The translations under genes and the position numbers were made by a program. Source: JAYZDB01 sp036338025 (GTDB taxonomy: Bacteria > Planctomycetota > UBA1135 > UBA2386). From it: a stretch of 17,888 nt of DNA. The notes beneath the pieces were generated by a model. It did not search any database and was not told the DNA's origin. It saw nothing but the letters and a program-made list of their open reading frames with translations. The stretch is from contig JAYZDB010000143.1 of assembly GCA_036338025.1 (NCBI GenBank), forward strand, positions 1-17,888. Direction: 5' to 3'. Position 1 is the stretch's first letter, and every line of letters starts with the position of its first letter. This document shows positions 15,721 through 17,888 of the stretch, piece after piece.

Positions 15721-15765
15721 GCCCGTATTCGGGCCAACTATCCAGGACCATGCTCTTGTGACAGC

Positions 15766-15844
15766 CCGACCTGCAGAGGTCGGACACGATCGACCCACAA
15801 TGTGCGAAGTGGGCCGTCCAGCATTGTGAGTGGTCGACACGATC
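15766..15844. promoter_or_regulatory. Cluster of dyads and a direct repeat between divergent selenoprotein and sulfatase genes
   Basis: CCGACCT-gcag-AGGTCGG (15766-15783) is a perfect 7-bp dyad. CACAATG (15796-15802) is inverted as CATTGTG (15822-15828). GACACGATC occurs at 15783-15791 and again at 15836-15844, 53 bp apart, about five helical turns. The cluster sits where promoters for both genes should lie and could be operators or leader hairpins. No clear -10/-35 boxes are visible. Confidence 0.3.
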
Positions 15845-15934
15845 CCGCAACCCGCTCCGACCAGCGCAAATGCCGGGCCAAGTGTGAACTTCCTCTTTCG
15901 AAGCGTTACAAGGACTGTGCCCATCTCCCCCAAA

Positions 15935-17470
15935 ATGGATCCGATCGTGTCCCGACCATCCCCAACCCTGATCCTCCTGGCGAGCCTCGCCCTGCCATAC
16001 CTTGCCGTCGCGCAAGACAATAGGCCCCGGCAGGACTCCCTGTCCGCTGCGGTCCCGCATTCGACCGAGCATGGCAAACTTCCCGACCGGTTTTTCAAAC
16101 GCACTCGCCAACCTCACAAGCGCAAGAACATCCTGTTTTTGATCTCCGATGATCTCGGAGCTCAGTCGCTCGGCTGCTACGGCAATCCACAGTGCAAGAC
16201 GCCAGCGATCGACGCACTGGCCAAGCGTGGTGTACGCTTCACGCGCTCCTACTGCCAATTCCCGGTCTGCGGCCCGTCACGCGCAGCGCTGATGTCCGGA
16301 ATGTACGCCCAGTCGATCGGAGTCATGGGTAACGGCGGCGCGAGCCAATTCACCGCCAGGATCGGTGACCGGCTGACCATGACAGGTCTGTTCAAGAGCC
16401 AGGGCTGGAACAGTCTCCGCGTCAGCAAGATCTACCACATGCGGATACCCGGTGACATCACCGCAGGAGTGCACGGGCCAGACCACGCCGCGTCCTGGAC
16501 CGAACGCTACAGCGTGCACGCGCCGGAATGGTTCAGCAAAGGCAAGGCCTACAACCTGAGCAACGAACGCCTGCGGTTCCAGAAGGACAAGCACTACAAT
16601 CTCGGCTTTGGGGGCGCATTCTACGTGGTGGAAGGCAACACCGACGGCACCGAACAACCCGACGTCCTGGCCGCCGACAAGGCCATCGAGTTGCTGGGCA
16701 AGCAAGGTGACAAACCCTTCTTCCTGGCCGTCGGCTTCGTCCGACCCCACGTCCCGTTGGTTGCACCAGCGTCGTTCTACGAGCCGTATCCAGCGGACCA
16801 GATGAAATTGCCGGCGAGCGTCGAGAACGACCAGGCCGACATTCCCAAGCTCGGCATCTCGAAAAATTCCAAGCGCTCGGGCCTGACCGCGGACACGCAA
16901 AAGCGGCGCGTCCTACGCGCCTACTACGCATCGGTAGCATTCATGGACCGTCAGGTCGCCCGCGTCCTCAAGGCCCTCGATGACAATGGACTGCGTGAAG
17001 ACACCATCGTGGTGTTCACGGCCGACCACGGCTACCACCTTGGCGAACATGACTTCTGGCAGAAGCTCAGCCTGCACGAGGAATCCGCACGAATCCCCCT
17101 GATCATCAGCGGACCCGGGATCAAGGCCGCAGAGTCCGATGCGCTCTCCCAGCAGATCGACATCTACCCAACCCTGGCTGAGCTGTGCGGATTGGCGGTG
17201 CCAAAACACGTGCAGGGCAAGAGCCTCGCCAAGGTACTCGCCGACCCCGAGCAGACCGTGCACCAGGAGGTCTACTGCACCAACAAGAAGGGCCATCTGC
17301 TGCGCACTGCCCGTTGGGCGTACTTGTCTTGGCGCGATGGCACAGCGGAACTCTACGACATGGTCAAAGACCCGCGGCAGTTCACCAACCTGGCTGAGCA
17401 GAAACAATACGCTCCGGCAGTCGCCGAACTCTCCAAACGCCTCCGCGAGAAACTCGAGACCATCAAGTAG
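15935..17470 (+). CDS. Exported sulfatase, iduronate-2-sulfatase-like (formylglycine-dependent)
   Basis: This enzyme is expected to hydrolyse sulfate esters, probably of a sulfated polysaccharide, outside the cytoplasm. It has 511 residues from ATG 15935, which opens the signal peptide (M-D-P-I-V-S-R, then hydrophobic to A-V-A-Q at about 27). The longer frame from GTG 15830 adds 35 polar residues; no good ribosome-binding site is seen for either. Active-site features are L-I-S-D-D (Asp72, Asp73, calcium ligands), the maturation motif C-G-P-S-R with Cys112 as the formylglycine precursor and Arg116, H-V-P-L (His272), and T-A-D-H-G-Y-H-L-G-E-H (Asp364, His365) with Lys377. The segments F-F-L-A-V-G-F-V-R-P-H and G-E-H-D-F-W-Q-K place it with iduronate-2-sulfatase-like members, which are numerous in planctomycetes. 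It needs a formylglycine-generating enzyme, not encoded here. The actual glycan is unknown. Confidence 0.93.
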   Translation: MDPIVSRPSPTLILLASLALPYLAVAQDNRPRQDSLSAAVPHSTEHGKLPDRFFKRTRQPHKRKNILFLISDDLGAQSLGCYGNPQCKTPAIDALAKRGVRFTRSYCQFPVCGPSRAALMSGMYAQSIGVMGNGGASQFTARIGDRLTMTGLFKSQGWNSLRVSKIYHMRIPGDITAGVHGPDHAASWTERYSVHAPEWFSKGKAYNLSNERLRFQKDKHYNLGFGGAFYVVEGNTDGTEQPDVLAADKAIELLGKQGDKPFFLAVGFVRPHVPLVAPASFYEPYPADQMKLPASVENDQADIPKLGISKNSKRSGLTADTQKRRVLRAYYASVAFMDRQVARVLKALDDNGLREDTIVVFTADHGYHLGEHDFWQKLSLHEESARIPLIISGPGIKAAESDALSQQIDIYPTLAELCGLAVPKHVQGKSLAKVLADPEQTVHQEVYCTNKKGHLLRTARWAYLSWRDGTAELYDMVKDPRQFTNLAEQKQYAPAVAELSKRLREKLETIK

Positions 17471-17476
17471 GAATCG

Positions 17477-17888
17477 ATGTCTGACTCGCGCTTCCGCAGC
17501 ATCCAGCAAGTCCAGGGGGTCGGCCTGTATTCCCCACTCGCCGGCCAGATCGTGAACACGAGGGGCGTTGTCACGGGTAGCACCCGCAAGGGGTTCTTTC
17601 TCCAGGACCCGGACCCGGAAGACAGCGCGGCCTCGTCAGCGATCTTTGTCTATTCCCCGCGCCAACAGCCGCCGACCGGGTCGTTCGCCGAGGTCAGAGG
17701 TGAGGTCATGGACTTCCGCGCCGAGGAAAACGACCGTCCGACCACCCAGATCAAGGCCGACAGCGTCCGCCAGGTCGAAAGAGATTCGCCGGACATCGAC
17801 CCGGTCTGGTTGACCGCCGACTTGCTGGACCGCTCCCAGGACGAACTCGCCAGCCTCCTCAACAGCCTGGAGGGCCGGTTGGTTGGGA
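17477..17888 (+). CDS. 5' part of an ExeM-like extracellular nuclease / endonuclease-exonuclease-phosphatase family protein (3' truncated)
   Basis: The frame opens with ATG 17477 and stays open for 137 codons to the window end. The peptide starts M-S-D-S-R-F-R-S-I-Q-Q-V-Q-G-V-G-L-Y-S-P and continues with G-V-V-T-G, K-G-F-F-L-Q-D-P, S-S-A-I-F-V-Y and T-T-Q-I. This is the OB-fold domain found at the N-terminal side of ExeM/NucH-type extracellular nucleases, whose catalytic phosphatase-like domain would lie beyond the window. TAGGA, overlapping the sulfatase stop, serves as ribosome-binding site 4 nt before the ATG. No signal peptide is present, and the sulfatase TAG two codons upstream in the same frame blocks any longer start. 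The pair is clearly one transcription unit. The nuclease assignment rests on the OB domain alone. Confidence 0.75.
   Translation, partial: MSDSRFRSIQQVQGVGLYSPLAGQIVNTRGVVTGSTRKGFFLQDPDPEDSAASSAIFVYSPRQQPPTGSFAEVRGEVMDFRAEENDRPTTQIKADSVRQVERDSPDIDPVWLTADLLDRSQDELASLLNSLEGRLVG

Overview
The window is about 62-65% GC by eye. It carries secreted-protein genes typical of the Planctomycetota: an iduronate-2-sulfatase-like sulfatase, a giant protein with a squalene-cyclase-like toroid followed by HEAT repeats, and a secreted beta-rich protein with a GTGC-type motif. I read it as a planctomycete chromosome segment. This is inference from gene content; there is no rRNA or other phylogenetic marker. 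I see no tRNA, CRISPR array, insertion sequence or phage gene.

Layout. Positions 1-5532 (+) hold a tightly packed, overlapping tripartite efflux operon: a TolC-like outer-membrane lipoprotein (5' end outside the window), a MacA/HlyD-like lipoprotein adaptor with a Ser/Arg-rich tail, a MacB/LolD-type ATPase and a MacB-type permease. Positions 5533-5998 are a non-coding stretch rich in inverted repeats, including a 14-bp perfect stem and a pair of leader hairpins with a competing pairing. Positions 5999-8694 (+) hold an exported N-acyl-D-amino-acid deacylase-like amidohydrolase overlapping an exported protein of unknown function. Positions 8710-12864 (-) encode one 1384-residue exported protein (helical region, CAP/SCP domain, alpha/alpha toroid, HEAT repeats). 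Positions 12865-13425 are non-coding. Positions 13426-14577 (+) encode a secreted beta-rich protein, followed by a strong hairpin between convergent genes.

The most interesting locus is 14646-15707 (-). It is a single reading frame interrupted by one TGA codon. The two halves together make one exported thioredoxin-fold protein. The TGA sits where the first Cys of the thioredoxin CxxC motif should be, and a stem-loop with a G-U-containing apical loop lies 24-28 nt downstream, the geometry of a bacterial SECIS. I interpret it as a probable selenoprotein with a U-S-A-A active site. Automatic annotation would probably split it into two ORFs or call it a pseudogene.

Divergent from it, 15935-17470 (+) encodes the sulfatase. 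It is followed after two codons, in the same frame, by the 5' part of an ExeM-like extracellular-nuclease OB-domain protein (17477 to the window end). Most products carry Sec signal peptides or lipoboxes, so the region looks devoted to cell-envelope and periplasmic work: efflux, D-amino-acid derivative hydrolysis, sulfate-ester hydrolysis, redox chemistry and perhaps nucleic-acid degradation. No selenocysteine machinery (selA, selB, selC, selD) or sulfatase-maturation enzyme is present here, so these would have to be encoded elsewhere.
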